Origin: Pseudomonadota bacterium
GTDB lineage: Bacteria; Pseudomonadota; Gammaproteobacteria; Pseudomonadales; Moraxellaceae
Assembly (NCBI GenBank): GCA_021851865.1
Contig: JAJZBU010000021.1
Coordinates: 1-46,517 of the forward strand
Length of the DNA: 46,517 nt
Direction of reading: 5' to 3'
Made by a program: the position numbers and the translations under genes. This document shows positions 14,214 through 23,797 of the stretch, one piece after another; the first letter of the stretch is position 1; every line of letters starts with the position of its first letter. A model generated the notes under the pieces. It saw nothing but the letters and a program-made list of their open reading frames with translations. It was not told the origin of the DNA and did no database searches.

Positions 14214-14280
14214 GTCTTACTCCGTGGGTACGAACGCCTCGCGGCTCCCCGATCAATTCAGCCCATCAGGGCCAGGGTAC

Positions 14281-14814
14281 TCAGGTCTTCTCGACCTGAT
14301 TGAATTCAAGCTCTACAGGCGTCGAACGCCCGAAGATCATCACCGCCACCTGCAGACGGCTCTTCTCGTAATTGACTTCTTCGACCGTGCCATTGAAATC
14401 GGCGAAAGGCCCGTCGATGACGCGCACCACCTCGCCCGGCTCATACAGCGTCTTGGGTCGCGGCGAATCGGCATTCTGATTCACCCGATTGAGGATGGCG
14501 TCGGCTTCACGGTCGGAGATGGGGGCCGGCTTGTCCGCCTTGCCACCGATGAAACCCATCACCTTCGGGCAATCCTTGACCAGATGCCAGGCCTCTTCAC
14601 CCATCTCCATCTGCACCAGCACGTAGCCGGGAAAAAACTTGCGCTCACTCTTGCGCCGCACGCCGTTCTTCATCTCGACGACGTCTTCCGTCGGCACGAG
14701 GATCTCACCGAAACGGTCTTCCATACCCGCCTCGCGGGCACGGTCGCGCAGAGCGCGCATCACCTGCTTCTCAAAGCCGGAATAAGCGTGTACGACATAC
14801 CAGCGCATAGCCAT
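14281..14814 (-). CDS. nusG: Transcription elongation/antitermination factor NusG
   Basis: 177-residue NusG, which binds the beta' clamp helices and links RNA polymerase to Rho or to ribosomal S10. The NGN domain (1 to about 118) has [16 protein letters not shown] and [12 protein letters not shown]; the C-terminal KOW domain contains [32 protein letters not shown]. The first ATG is used because GAGG lies 8 bases upstream; the second, two codons later, is too far from it. It lies 10 bases after secE, the standard gammaproteobacterial arrangement. Confidence 0.98.
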   Translation of the reverse strand: MAMRWYVVHAYSGFEKQVMRALRDRAREAGMEDRFGEILVPTEDVVEMKNGVRRKSERKFFPGYVLVQMEMGEEAWHLVKDCPKVMGFIGGKADKPAPISDREADAILNRVNQNADSPRPKTLYEPGEVVRVIDGPFADFNGTVEEVNYEKSRLQVAVMIFGRSTPVELEFNQVEKT

Positions 14815-14824
14815 GAACCGTCCC

Positions 14825-15193
14825 TCAACCGATAATGCTACGAATGATCCAGCCGAAGAGAGCGTCAGCCCCCCACAAGATCAGGGACATGGCCGCGACG
14901 ACAGCGAGTACGAGCAGGGCCGTCTGCCAAGTCTCCTCGCGCTGCGGCCAGACGACTCGCAGAGCTTCGGCGCGCGCCTCACGCAGCATATCGAGGAAAA
15001 CGCCACCCTGACGCGTCTGTACGGCGATGCCACCGGCGACACCCGCCAAGACGACTATGCCGACGACACGCGCGAGGAGAAACTGTCCGGTCCAGTGGGT
15101 ATTGGCCACCACAGCGACGACCGCCAGGACGATGACGATCAGCCACTTGAGCAGATCCGCTTTACGATCGACCTGTCCCGTCTGGGCACTCAT
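14825..15193 (-). CDS. secE: Preprotein translocase subunit SecE
   Basis: 122-residue inner-membrane subunit that clamps SecY in the translocon. Like E. coli SecE it has three hydrophobic segments: about 14-31 ([18 protein letters not shown]), about 40-58, and about 95-115. The cytoplasmic amphipathic part has the conserved [18 protein letters not shown]. The ATG at 15191-15193 is only 19 bases from the 3' end of tRNA-Trp, and its weak ribosome binding site (GTGGGG) lies between the two. A longer frame reading through the tRNA is not real. Confidence 0.96.
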   Translation of the reverse strand: MSAQTGQVDRKADLLKWLIVIVLAVVAVVANTHWTGQFLLARVVGIVVLAGVAGGIAVQTRQGGVFLDMLREARAEALRVVWPQREETWQTALLVLAVVAAMSLILWGADALFGWIIRSIIG

Positions 15194-15212
15194 GACAACC
15201 CCACTTTCAAGA

Positions 15213-15288
15213 TGGCGGGCCAGGAGGGACTCGAACCCCCAACACCCGGTTTTGGAGACCGGTGCTCTACCAATTGAACTACTGGCCC
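15213..15288 (-). tRNA. tRNA-Trp (CCA)
   Basis: 76-base tRNA with the acceptor stem GGGCCAG/CTGGCCC, discriminator G and encoded CCA. The anticodon loop CTCCAAA gives CCA for the UGG codon. The T arm contains GTTCGAGTC. It sits between tufB and secE, as in pseudomonads. It must be cut from the transcript that also carries secE. Confidence 0.98.
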
Positions 15289-15300
15289 AATAAACTTCGC

Positions 15301-15331
15301 ACAAGACAAAGGGCCCGGACGCACCGGGCCC
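15301..15331 (-). terminator. Hairpin after tufB
   Basis: GGGCCCGG and CCGGGCCC form a perfect 8-bp stem with a 5-base loop (15311-15331) and are followed on the minus strand by TTTGTCTTGT. It lies 13 bases after the tufB stop. It is a plausible intrinsic terminator or attenuator that would lower transcription of tRNA-Trp, secE and nusG relative to tufB. Confidence 0.6.
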
Positions 15332-15343
15332 TGATCGAGCACC

Positions 15344-16534
<1,191 letters not shown>

Positions 16535-16578
16535 TTTGACATCTCCATCCCGGCCTGACGCCGACCCTTTTTGAATAC

Positions 16579-16654
<76 letters not shown>

Positions 16655-16675
16655 CTTCCTTGTTTTGTCCGCTCA

Positions 16676-16749
16676 TGGAGCGGGTGGCGGGAATCGAACC
16701 CGCACTATCAGCTTGGAAGGCTGAAGTTCTACCACTAAACTACACCCGC
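16676..16749 (-). tRNA. tRNA-Gly (TCC)
   Basis: 74-base tRNA with acceptor GCGGGTG/CACCCGC, discriminator T and encoded CCA. The anticodon stem TCAGC/GCTGA encloses CTTCCAA, so the anticodon is TCC (GGA/GGG codons). It is the middle tRNA of the Tyr-Gly-Thr-tufB unit. Confidence 0.97.
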
Positions 16750-16786
16750 TTTATCTCACGGCCACTCGCATCGTTTGACGGAGAAG

Positions 16787-16871
<85 letters not shown>

Positions 16872-16886
16872 AGAGCAAGGCCGCAC

Positions 16887-16915
16887 ATTTTCATGCCTGG
16901 CATTTGACTTGTCAA
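16887..16915 (-). promoter_or_regulatory. Predicted promoter of the tRNA-Tyr/Gly/Thr-tufB unit
   Basis: On the minus strand a consensus TTGACA (16910-16915) and GAAAAT (16887-16892) are 17 bases apart, followed by a GC-rich stretch before tRNA-Tyr, as is common at stringently controlled stable-RNA promoters. The same pair of boxes with the same spacing occurs before tRNA-Met (23552-23580). Confidence 0.65.
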
Positions 16916-16960
16916 GCACTCTGATGGCATTTATGTCAGCTCGCAACAGGGGCCCTGGAC

Positions 16961-17968
16961 ATGAGCATCGTTCGTATCACCGGCGCATGGACGCAGCTTC
17001 TCCTCGCCTTTCTCGACACCCAGCAACTCGCGGCGGCGGATCTGCGCCGTGAGCTGCAAGAGCTCGCGCATCAGGAAGTGGTGGCGATCAGCGTCTGGCA
17101 TCGCCTGCTCGAGCAGACCGCCGCTTTGTGCCCGCAGCTGATCGCGCCGGGACTGGCCATCGGCGCCCTGGTTGAACCACGCCATGTCGGTGTCCTCGGC
17201 TATCTCGCCCTCACCTCCTCCAACCTGGCCGAGGCGATGCTGGTGTACCAGCGCTATGAGCGCCTCTTTTACGGCGTCGATCTCGTCGAGCTGGCCTATG
17301 AGGGCGATCAGGTGGAACTGTGCTGGCCGCGCGATGCGCGCAGCTTCAACGCCTTGACCGATTCGCTGGCCATCGCCGCCCTGGTCAGCTTTCTGCGCCG
17401 CCAGATCGAGAACCCGCCGCCACCAACCCTGATCAGCTTCGTGCATCCGTATCCGGGAGCGCTCGCCGCCCAGATCCACGCCGACTTCTTCGGCTGCCCG
17501 GTGCATTTCGCCGATAGCCATACGCGCGTGCGTTTCCCCATCTGGCTGCTCAATCTGCCGATGCCGCAACACGACCCCGGCCTCCGTGACCTGCTGGCCC
17601 GGCAGGCGCAAGCCCTGTTGCAGGCCCTGCCGAGCGCCGACGATTTCGAGACGCATCTGCAGCAGATTCTGGTCGCCGCCCTGCCCGAGGGGCGCGCCAA
17701 CCTCGAATTCTGCGCCAACCATCTATCGATGTCGCCGCGCAGCCTGCAGCGCCAGCTCAAAACGCGCTCCCTGAGCTTTCAGGATCTGCTCGATCGCACG
17801 CGCAACGCCCTCGCCGAGCAGTACCTGTGTGACCCCGTCCTCAGCCTGGTCGACATCGCCCTGCTCCTCGGCTACTCCGAGCAGAGCGCCTTCAACCGCG
17901 CCTTCCGGCGCTGGAAAAAGCTCAGCCCGCTGGCTTGGCGACAACAACAGGAGCCCACCCCGCGATGA
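16961..17968 (+). CDS. AraC-family transcriptional regulator (Arabinose_bd type)
   Basis: 335-residue regulator. The N-terminal two thirds resemble the arabinose-binding-like domain of the OruR/CdpR type, with the GALVEPRHVGVLGYLALTS stretch near 66-85. The C-terminal double helix-turn-helix (about 240-330) contains LSMSPRSLQRQLK and the second-motif VDIALLLGYSEQSAFNRAFRRWK, ending in the typical SPLAWRQQ. The ligand and targets are unknown. It overlaps the next gene by ATGA, so the two are probably translated together, and the downstream membrane protein is a candidate partner or target. The start ATG has AGGGG 8 bases upstream. Confidence 0.88.
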   Translation: MSIVRITGAWTQLLLAFLDTQQLAAADLRRELQELAHQEVVAISVWHRLLEQTAALCPQLIAPGLAIGALVEPRHVGVLGYLALTSSNLAEAMLVYQRYERLFYGVDLVELAYEGDQVELCWPRDARSFNALTDSLAIAALVSFLRRQIENPPPPTLISFVHPYPGALAAQIHADFFGCPVHFADSHTRVRFPIWLLNLPMPQHDPGLRDLLARQAQALLQALPSADDFETHLQQILVAALPEGRANLEFCANHLSMSPRSLQRQLKTRSLSFQDLLDRTRNALAEQYLCDPVLSLVDIALLLGYSEQSAFNRAFRRWKKLSPLAWRQQQEPTPR

Positions 17969-18510
17969 TCCTCCCTCTGCTGGCCCGCTTCGACCATCTG
18001 TTGGTGTGGCTCGTCCATGCCTTGCTCGCGCGCGCCGATCTCTGGCTGGCGATACTCGCCGGCATGGCGGTGCTGCGCATCCTGCGTTCCTGGCCGCGCC
18101 TGTACGCGCTCTGCACCCTGCCCGCCACGCTCACGCATGAGCTGCTGCACGCCGGTGTCGGCTGGCTGCTCATGGCGCAGCCGCATAGCTTGAGCCTGTG
18201 GCCGAGCGCGCAGGGAAAATCCTGGCGCTTGGGCGAGGTGCGATTTCGGCACTTGCGTTTCTACAACGCCTTACCGGTGGCGCTGGCGCCGATCCTGATC
18301 TGTCCACCCCTGATGTGGCTGGTCTACCAACGGCATATCGACCCACAGGTGCACACCGCCTGGCTGGCGGCACAGGCGGCGCTGTTGTGCTATCTCGCCA
18401 TCGCCGCTCCGCCCAGTCGCCAGGACTGGCGCGTCGGCCTAGGACAAGGCTGGCCGGTGCTGGCGCTGGTCGTTGCCGCCGGTCTGCTCTTCTACGAGGT
18501 GCATCGCTAA
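17965..18510 (+). CDS. Integral membrane protein with an HExxH motif, possible M50-like metallopeptidase
   Basis: 181-residue protein, mostly hydrophobic, with about four to five membrane segments. HELLH at 58-62 sits at the edge of a hydrophobic helix, as in site-2-protease/M50 zinc peptidases, where the two His bind zinc and the Glu is catalytic. A later NALPVALAP segment (101-109) recalls the NxxP motif of that clan, and Asp127 could be the third ligand; both are inference. The start ATG overlaps the AraC stop (ATGA). A start 10 codons upstream is open but has no ribosome binding site. I do not recognise the family with certainty. Confidence 0.7.
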   Translation: MILPLLARFDHLLVWLVHALLARADLWLAILAGMAVLRILRSWPRLYALCTLPATLTHELLHAGVGWLLMAQPHSLSLWPSAQGKSWRLGEVRFRHLRFYNALPVALAPILICPPLMWLVYQRHIDPQVHTAWLAAQAALLCYLAIAAPPSRQDWRVGLGQGWPVLALVVAAGLLFYEVHR

Positions 18511-19001
18511 TTCATCGCCGCTGGTATCTCGACCCACCAGCCACCGCGCCCATCGGGACTGGCATGAAGGGCGATGAGGGAGGGCTCCGTCCCCGTCCAG
18601 GAGCGCCCGTCGAGATGCCAGCGATGCGCCGGCGCATCGTCATCGCAGCCGATCCAGTCCTGCTGCCGTTGCAGCCGCAGGCGTGCACACATGGCGCCGA
18701 CCTGCCACCACGCTCCCTGCGGCAGGGCATAGACGCCATCGACATAAGGAAAGATATAGACGCGCAGCCGCTCGCCCTGCCAGAAGAGCAGAACACGCGA
18801 GGAGTGTCCGCCCGTCACCCCAGGAGAGGTCTGCAGCGACGCGTCACCGTAAGGCGGCGCCTGCAGATGCAGCAAGGTCGGCTCCCGATGATGCCGCCAC
18901 AAGGACGCCAGGAAGAGCCAAGCGATGGCGGCGAATCCCGCCAGCATCATGCCGCGTATCCATGCGACATAAATACGTATTCTCTGTTCACGCGTCCACA
19001 C
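18507..19001 (-). CDS. Hypothetical protein with one N-terminal membrane helix
   Basis: 164-residue protein with a single membrane segment at about 18-34 (MMLAGFAAIAWLFLASLW) and a soluble remainder that is rich in Trp and Arg, probably periplasmic. No known motif is recognised. I chose the GTG at 18999-19001 because AGGAGG lies 6 bases before it; this start lies 14 bases inside the end of rsuA. The stop overlaps the end of the convergent HExxH gene by 4 bases. Its coupling to rsuA probably reflects cotranscription rather than a shared function. Confidence 0.7.
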   Translation of the reverse strand: MWTREQRIRIYVAWIRGMMLAGFAAIAWLFLASLWRHHREPTLLHLQAPPYGDASLQTSPGVTGGHSSRVLLFWQGERLRVYIFPYVDGVYALPQGAWWQVGAMCARLRLQRQQDWIGCDDDAPAHRWHLDGRSWTGTEPSLIALHASPDGRGGWWVEIPAAMN

Positions 19002-19692
19002 TGGCCACCTCCTCGGCACGCAAGGCCCGCCACTGTCCCGGCGCCAGTCCAGGATCGAGACAAATACCCGCCACCTGCTCGCGATGCAGGCTCAGCACAT
19101 GATTACCGACCGCCACACACATGCGCCGCACCTGATGATAGCGCCCCTCATCGATGGTCATCCGCACACACCGCTGATCGAGACATTCGACACCGAGGGC
19201 GCGCGCATGGCCATCAGCATGCAACTCGACGCCTTGCAGCCAAGCCTGCACCATGGCCGCGCTGACCTCTTCGGCCAACTGCAACAGATAGACCTTGCTG
19301 TGCCGCCCCGGTCGCCGCAAACGATGCGACCAGGCGCCATCGGTGGTGAGCAGGAGCAGCCCGGTGCTCTCCTTGTCGAGACGGCCGGCGACCTGCAGAC
19401 GCGCATGCAGGCTCACCGGCAACAGATCGAGGACTGTCGCCTGATGATCATCGCGCGTCGCCGAAAGATAACCCGTTGGCTTGTGCAGCATCCAGTAGCC
19501 ATGCGCCGCATCCGGCGCCGACAGGCGCTGCCCTTGATAGCGGATGAGAGAAGCGGCATCGACCGATGCATCGGCATACCGGCAGGGCTGACCATCCACT
19601 TCTATCTGGCTAGACCGTATCAGCGCCCTGGCGGCACTGCGACTGAGCCGCAAGGCCTGCGCCAGATACTTGTCGAGACGCATCGTCGACAT
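18988..19692 (-). CDS. rsuA: 16S rRNA pseudouridine(516) synthase RsuA
   Basis: 234-residue enzyme that isomerises one uridine of 16S rRNA (U516 in E. coli). The N-terminal S4 RNA-binding domain (about 4-60) starts MRLDKYLAQALRLSRSAA. The catalytic motif GRLDKESTGLLLLTTDG has the essential Asp at 106. The EGRYHQVRRM motif and the ending typical of the RsuA/RluB/E/F group are present. Length fits E. coli RsuA (231) better than RluB. GGAGG lies 4 bases before the first ATG. A 10-bp hairpin separates it from the upstream peroxiredoxin gene. Confidence 0.92.
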   Translation of the reverse strand: MSTMRLDKYLAQALRLSRSAARALIRSSQIEVDGQPCRYADASVDAASLIRYQGQRLSAPDAAHGYWMLHKPTGYLSATRDDHQATVLDLLPVSLHARLQVAGRLDKESTGLLLLTTDGAWSHRLRRPGRHSKVYLLQLAEEVSAAMVQAWLQGVELHADGHARALGVECLDQRCVRMTIDEGRYHQVRRMCVAVGNHVLSLHREQVAGICLDPGLAPGQWRALRAEEVASVDA

Positions 19693-19712
19693 AAGGCCTC
19701 CCCCGCCAACGA

Positions 19713-19737
19713 AACTGCCGGGACGAGCCCGGCAGTT
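19713..19737 (-). terminator. Hairpin after the peroxiredoxin gene
   Basis: AACTGCCGGG and CCCGGCAGTT form a perfect 10-bp stem with a 5-base loop, 19 bases after the peroxiredoxin stop. The following TTTCGTT is only weakly T-rich. It is the likely 3' end of the peroxiredoxin transcript. Confidence 0.65.
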
Positions 19738-19755
19738 CTGACGCCATACAGCATC

Positions 19756-20358
19756 TCAGAGCTTGTCGGCGTGCCCCGACAGATAGCTGGCGACGCCGGC
19801 TGGCGACGCATCCATGCCCTGATCACCCTTTTTCCAGTTGGCCGGACAGACCTCACCGTGCTCTTCGGTGAACTGCAGGGCATCGACGAGACGCAGCAGC
19901 TCTTCCATGTTGCGGCCGAGCGGCAGGTCATTGATGATCTGCGAGCGCACGACACCGGCGCGGTCGATCAGGAAGGCGCCACGCAAGGCGACACCACCGG
20001 CGGTCTCGACGTCGTAGTCTTTGGCGATCTGATGCGTCACATCGGCAGCCATGGTGTAGCGCACCGGCCCGATGCCACCTTGGTTCACCGGCGTATTACG
20101 CCAGGCATTGTGGGTGAACTGCGAGTCGATCGACACCGCCACGACCTCGACATTGCGCTTTTTGAACTCATCATGGCGATGGTCGAGCGCGATGAGCTCG
20201 GAGGGGCAGACGAAGGTAAAATCGAGCGGATAGAAGAAGATGAGACCGTACTTCCCCTTGAGGGCGGACGCGAGATTGAACTGATCGACGATCTCGCCAT
20301 TACCGAGGACAGCGGCGCACGTAAAGTCAGGGGCTTGCTTGCCTACCAATACTGCCAT
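19756..20358 (-). CDS. Typical 2-Cys peroxiredoxin (AhpC/TSA family)
   Basis: 200-residue cytoplasmic thiol peroxidase that reduces hydrogen peroxide and organic peroxides. The peroxidatic Cys51 lies in FTFVCPSEL and the resolving Cys171 in GEVCPANW, as in the Prx1/AhpC class. Thr48 and the structural Asp/Arg positions of the active site appear kept. It ends in GVASYLSGHADKL. AAGGAG lies 6 bases before the ATG. No ahpF neighbour is present; the reductant may be thioredoxin. It follows the glutaredoxin gene grxD on the same strand by 67 bases, so both may belong to a redox-defence transcript. Confidence 0.93.
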   Translation of the reverse strand: MAVLVGKQAPDFTCAAVLGNGEIVDQFNLASALKGKYGLIFFYPLDFTFVCPSELIALDHRHDEFKKRNVEVVAVSIDSQFTHNAWRNTPVNQGGIGPVRYTMAADVTHQIAKDYDVETAGGVALRGAFLIDRAGVVRSQIINDLPLGRNMEELLRLVDALQFTEEHGEVCPANWKKGDQGMDASPAGVASYLSGHADKL

Positions 20359-20393
20359 GATATTCTCCTTGGACGGTGGGGGTTAACGGAGTT

Positions 20394-20413
20394 CCGCCGC
20401 TCGCAAGCGGCGG
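20394..20413 (-). other. Hairpin between grxD and the peroxiredoxin gene
   Basis: CCGCCGCT and AGCGGCGG form a perfect 8-bp stem with a 4-base loop. No T tract follows on the minus strand. It may be a weak terminator of grxD or an mRNA stabiliser. Confidence 0.45.
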
Positions 20414-20425
20414 CCCAACAGTGAT

Positions 20426-20746
20426 TCAAGCCGCCGGTGCGGCCGCTTCGATCAAAGGCTTAAGCTCGCCTTTTTGCGCCATCTCAACGAGGATGTCGCA
20501 GCCGCCGATGAGCTCGCCCTTGACCCACAGCTGCGGGAAAGTCGGCCAATTGCCGATGCGCGGCAAGGTGGCCCGGATCTCCGGGTTGTCGAGAATATTG
20601 ACGAAGGCGAAGGGCACGCCGACGGCCATCACCAGCTCGGAAGCGCGCGCCGAGAAGCCGCATGAAGGAAAATCTGGCGTTCCCTTCATGTAGAGGATGA
20701 CCGGGTTTTCAGCGATCTGCTGACGAATCACACTTTCAATATCCAT
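20426..20746 (-). CDS. grxD: Monothiol glutaredoxin Grx4
   Basis: 106-residue monothiol glutaredoxin that binds and transfers [2Fe-2S] clusters, often with BolA. The CGFS active site lies at about 29-32, preceded by MKGTPDFPS, and the glutathione-binding WPTFPQLWVKGELIGGCDI follows. The ATG giving MDIESVIRQQ was chosen for homology; the frame extends 17 codons upstream without family match. Length is near E. coli GrxD (115). It is divergent from argD, a neighbourhood also seen in pseudomonads. The 205-base spacer contains a strongly AT-rich patch near 20798-20813 that could hold its promoter. Confidence 0.95.
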   Translation of the reverse strand: MDIESVIRQQIAENPVILYMKGTPDFPSCGFSARASELVMAVGVPFAFVNILDNPEIRATLPRIGNWPTFPQLWVKGELIGGCDILVEMAQKGELKPLIEAAAPAA

Positions 20747-20909
20747 AACATTTACCTGCACGACTGAGACTGGGCGGCGACCTGTGCGCACGACCATATA
20801 CTACTATATTACTAGGTCTTTGGCCAAGCCCCTTCACGCCACACGCACGACGCTGGTGCCTAGACGCGCGACCAAACGAGAGGCTATCATCGACGGCTTG
20901 ATCCATTAT

Positions 20910-20937
20910 GCGCAAGGCTGCGCACAGCCTTAAGCGC
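20910..20937 (+). other. Hairpin upstream of argD
   Basis: AAGGCT/AGCCTT (6 bp) is extended by GCGC/GCGC across a two-base bulge. It ends 14 bases before the argD GTG start and would lie in its mRNA leader. A translational role is possible but unsupported. No ARG-box-like pair is recognised in the spacer. Confidence 0.35.
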
Positions 20938-20951
20938 CAGCGGAGGATTCT

Positions 20952-22135
20952 GTGAGCACGTCCCTGATGCCGACCTATGCGCGGCAGCCTGTGGCTTTTG
21001 TTCGTGGCGAAGGCATCTGGCTGGAAGATGAGCACGGACGCCGCTACCTCGACGCCCTTTCTGGCATCGCCGTCTGTGGCCTCGGTCATGCTCACCCGCG
21101 CATCGCCGCCGCCATCGCCGAACAGGCGCAGACGCTGATCCATACCTCCAATCTCTATCGCATCCCCCTGCAAGAGAAGCTGGCCGCCGAACTGTGTACG
21201 GTCAGTGGCATGACGCGCTGCTTCTTTGCCAACTCCGGCGCCGAGGCCAACGAAGGCGCCCTCAAACTCGCCCGCCTGCACGGACATCGGCGCGGCATCG
21301 CCCGCCCCGCCGTGCTGGTGATGGAGAACTCTTTTCATGGTCGTACCCTCGCCACCTTGTCGGCAACGGGCAACGTCAAGGTGCAAAAAGGCTTCGAGCC
21401 TTTGGTGGACGGCTTCATCCGCGTCCCCTTCGACGACATCGCCGCCATCGAGAAGGCTGCGCAGGAGCACCCCGAGATCGTCGCTATTCTCGTCGAACCC
21501 ATTCAAGGCGAGAGCGGGGTACGCCTGCCCGCGCAGGGACTCACCACCTATCTGAGCGCCCTGCGCCAGCTCTGCGATCGGCATGACTGGCTGCTCATGC
21601 TCGATGAGGTGCAGACCGGCAATGGCCGCACCGGCCGCTATTTCGCTTTTCAGCACAGCCCGATCCTGCCCGACGTCGTCAGCACCGCGAAAGGACTGGG
21701 CAACGGCTTTCCCATCGCCGCCGTCCTCGTCGCCGGCAAGGCGAGCGATCTTTTCGGCCCCGGCATGCACGGCACCACCTTTGGCGGTAGCCCCCTCGCC
21801 TGTCGCGTCGCTCTTTGCACCATCGAACTCTTGCGCGACGGCGCCATGGACAACGCCGCTCGTGTCGGCGCGGCCTTGCAGCAGAGCCTGACGGCGCGCC
21901 TGCAGGGGCTCGACATCGAGGTCACCGGCCTCGGCATGATGATCGGCATCATCCTGCCCGGTGACGCCACGCCCCTGATCGAACGTGGGCGCGAAGCCGG
22001 GCTGTTGTTCGCCGTCTCGGCCGAACGGCGCATACGCCTGCTCCCCCCTTTGATCATGAACGATAGCGAAGCCGAGGAACTGAGCGAACGCCTGAGTCGC
22101 CTGATCCGCGACTTCCTGACGCCCGGAGGGGTGGC

Positions 22136-22139
<4 letters not shown>
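20952..22139 (+). CDS. argD: Acetylornithine aminotransferase
   Basis: 395-residue PLP enzyme converting N-acetylglutamate semialdehyde to N-acetylornithine in arginine synthesis; in many bacteria it also serves as the succinyl-diaminopimelate aminotransferase in lysine synthesis. [18 protein letters not shown] (about 91-108) binds the cofactor phosphate, Asp218 in [14 protein letters not shown] contacts the PLP ring and Lys247 in [11 protein letters not shown] forms the Schiff base. The start is GTG with GGAGGA 4-5 bases upstream. It overlaps argF by ATGA, so the pair is one operon. With dapA also in the window, a lysine role is possible. Confidence 0.94.
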
Positions 22140-23041
<902 letters not shown>

Positions 23042-23066
23042 AAAATCCTGTTCTATTGTTGTGCAC

Positions 23067-23104
23067 ACCATCACAACTTGACCACCGCTTGCCGACGTGA
23101 TGGT
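23067..23104. repeat. Inverted repeat between argF and the small secreted-protein gene
   Basis: ACCATCAC (23067-23074) and GTGATGGT (23097-23104) are perfect inverted copies separated by 22 bases. It may form the 3' end of the argF mRNA or be a protein site in front of the next gene; no T tract follows. Confidence 0.35.
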
Positions 23105-23158
23105 CAACGTCATGACGGCACTGCCGTTATGCGATGGACACACCACAGGAGATGTACC

Positions 23159-23488
23159 ATGCGTAATGTCCGATTCAGCACCGTTTTCGCCGCAACCCTG
23201 ATGATCGCGACGCCCTTGCTCGTCCATGCCGACGACAACTGGGACCAACACCACCCGCGACGGGCGCAGGTCAATCACCGCCTGCAGCGTCAGAATCAAC
23301 GCATCCACCAGGAACGCCGTGAAGGCGCCATCAATCCCGCGCAGGCGCAGCAATTGCACCGCGAAGACCACCAGATTCGCCATGAGGAACGCCAGATGGC
23401 GCGGCACCAGCACGGCGCCATCTCACCGCAGCAACAAGAGCAGCTCAATCAACAGGAAAACGCCGTCAGCCAGCAGATCGGCCACTGA
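23159..23488 (+). CDS. Small secreted Gln/His-rich helical protein, function unknown
   Basis: 109-residue protein with a clear signal peptide (residues 1-24, cleavage after LVHA). The mature part is about 85 residues, very polar and rich in Gln, His, Arg and Glu, and predicted to be helical. Two related segments of roughly 30 residues can be seen: one around QRIHQERREGAINPAQAQQLH and one around RQMARHQHGAISPQQQEQLN. Each has a charged helix, then a G-x-I-x-P turn, then a second helix. I recall similar uncharacterised proteobacterial proteins but no known function. AGGAG lies 7 bases before the ATG. A strong hairpin follows the gene. Confidence 0.85.
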   Translation: MRNVRFSTVFAATLMIATPLLVHADDNWDQHHPRRAQVNHRLQRQNQRIHQERREGAINPAQAQQLHREDHQIRHEERQMARHQHGAISPQQQEQLNQQENAVSQQIGH

Positions 23489-23500
23489 ACGGCCTCCTCT

Positions 23501-23531
23501 GCGCCTGGGCGGGTGTGGCCCGCCCAGGCGC
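23501..23531 (+). terminator. Strong hairpin after the small secreted-protein gene
   Basis: GCGCCTGGGCGGG pairs perfectly with CCCGCCCAGGCGC (13 bp) around a 5-base loop, 13 bases after the stop. There is no T tract, but the stem is very stable and probably ends or protects the transcript ahead of the tRNA-Met promoter. Confidence 0.6.
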
Positions 23532-23551
23532 TCTCGATGATCAAAATATGC

Positions 23552-23580
23552 TTGACAAAAAATGGCGCCACCGTGAAAAT
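23552..23580 (+). promoter_or_regulatory. Predicted promoter of tRNA-Met
   Basis: TTGACA (23552-23557) and GAAAAT (23575-23580) are 17 bases apart and 14 bases ahead of the tRNA. The boxes and spacing are identical to those before tRNA-Tyr (16887-16915). Confidence 0.65.
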
Positions 23581-23594
23581 TCGCACCCTCGCAT

Positions 23595-23671
23595 GGCTAC
23601 GTAGCTCAGTTGGTTAGAGCGCGGCATTCATAATGCTGAGGTCGCAGGTTCAAGTCCCGCCGTAGCCACCA
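23595..23671 (+). tRNA. tRNA-Met (CAT), elongator
   Basis: 77-base tRNA with acceptor GGCTACG/CGTAGCC, discriminator A and encoded CCA. The anticodon loop TTCATAA gives CAT. The paired first base and sequence likeness to E. coli metT show it is the elongator, not the initiator. The 126 bases after it hold only a weak 6-bp hairpin (23732-23752). Confidence 0.97.
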
Positions 23672-23797
23672 CTCTCCCCCCATGCTTTCCACGTCAGACA
23701 CAAGTCGGCGTCGTATCGCACGGGGATGCCCTGCCGGTCACTATTTCCGGCACCGTCAGCACCCACACTTTACAACGCCTAACGGTAGCGATGGCGT

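Noticed and set aside
18198-19265. Plus-strand open frame of 355 codons across three genes
   Set aside because: It crosses the ends of the HExxH gene, the membrane protein and rsuA, has no ribosome binding site and is Arg/Pro/Ala-rich like other shadows. The minus-strand genes have starts, binding sites and a membrane helix.
19084-20424. Plus-strand open frame of 446 codons opposite rsuA and the peroxiredoxin gene
   Set aside because: Both minus-strand genes have clear catalytic motifs; the plus frame spans their intergenic hairpin and has no recognisable domain.
23672-23797. Terminator between tRNA-Met and the SDR gene
   Set aside because: TGCCGG/CCGGCA pairs only 6 bp around a 9-base loop and has no T tract on either strand.
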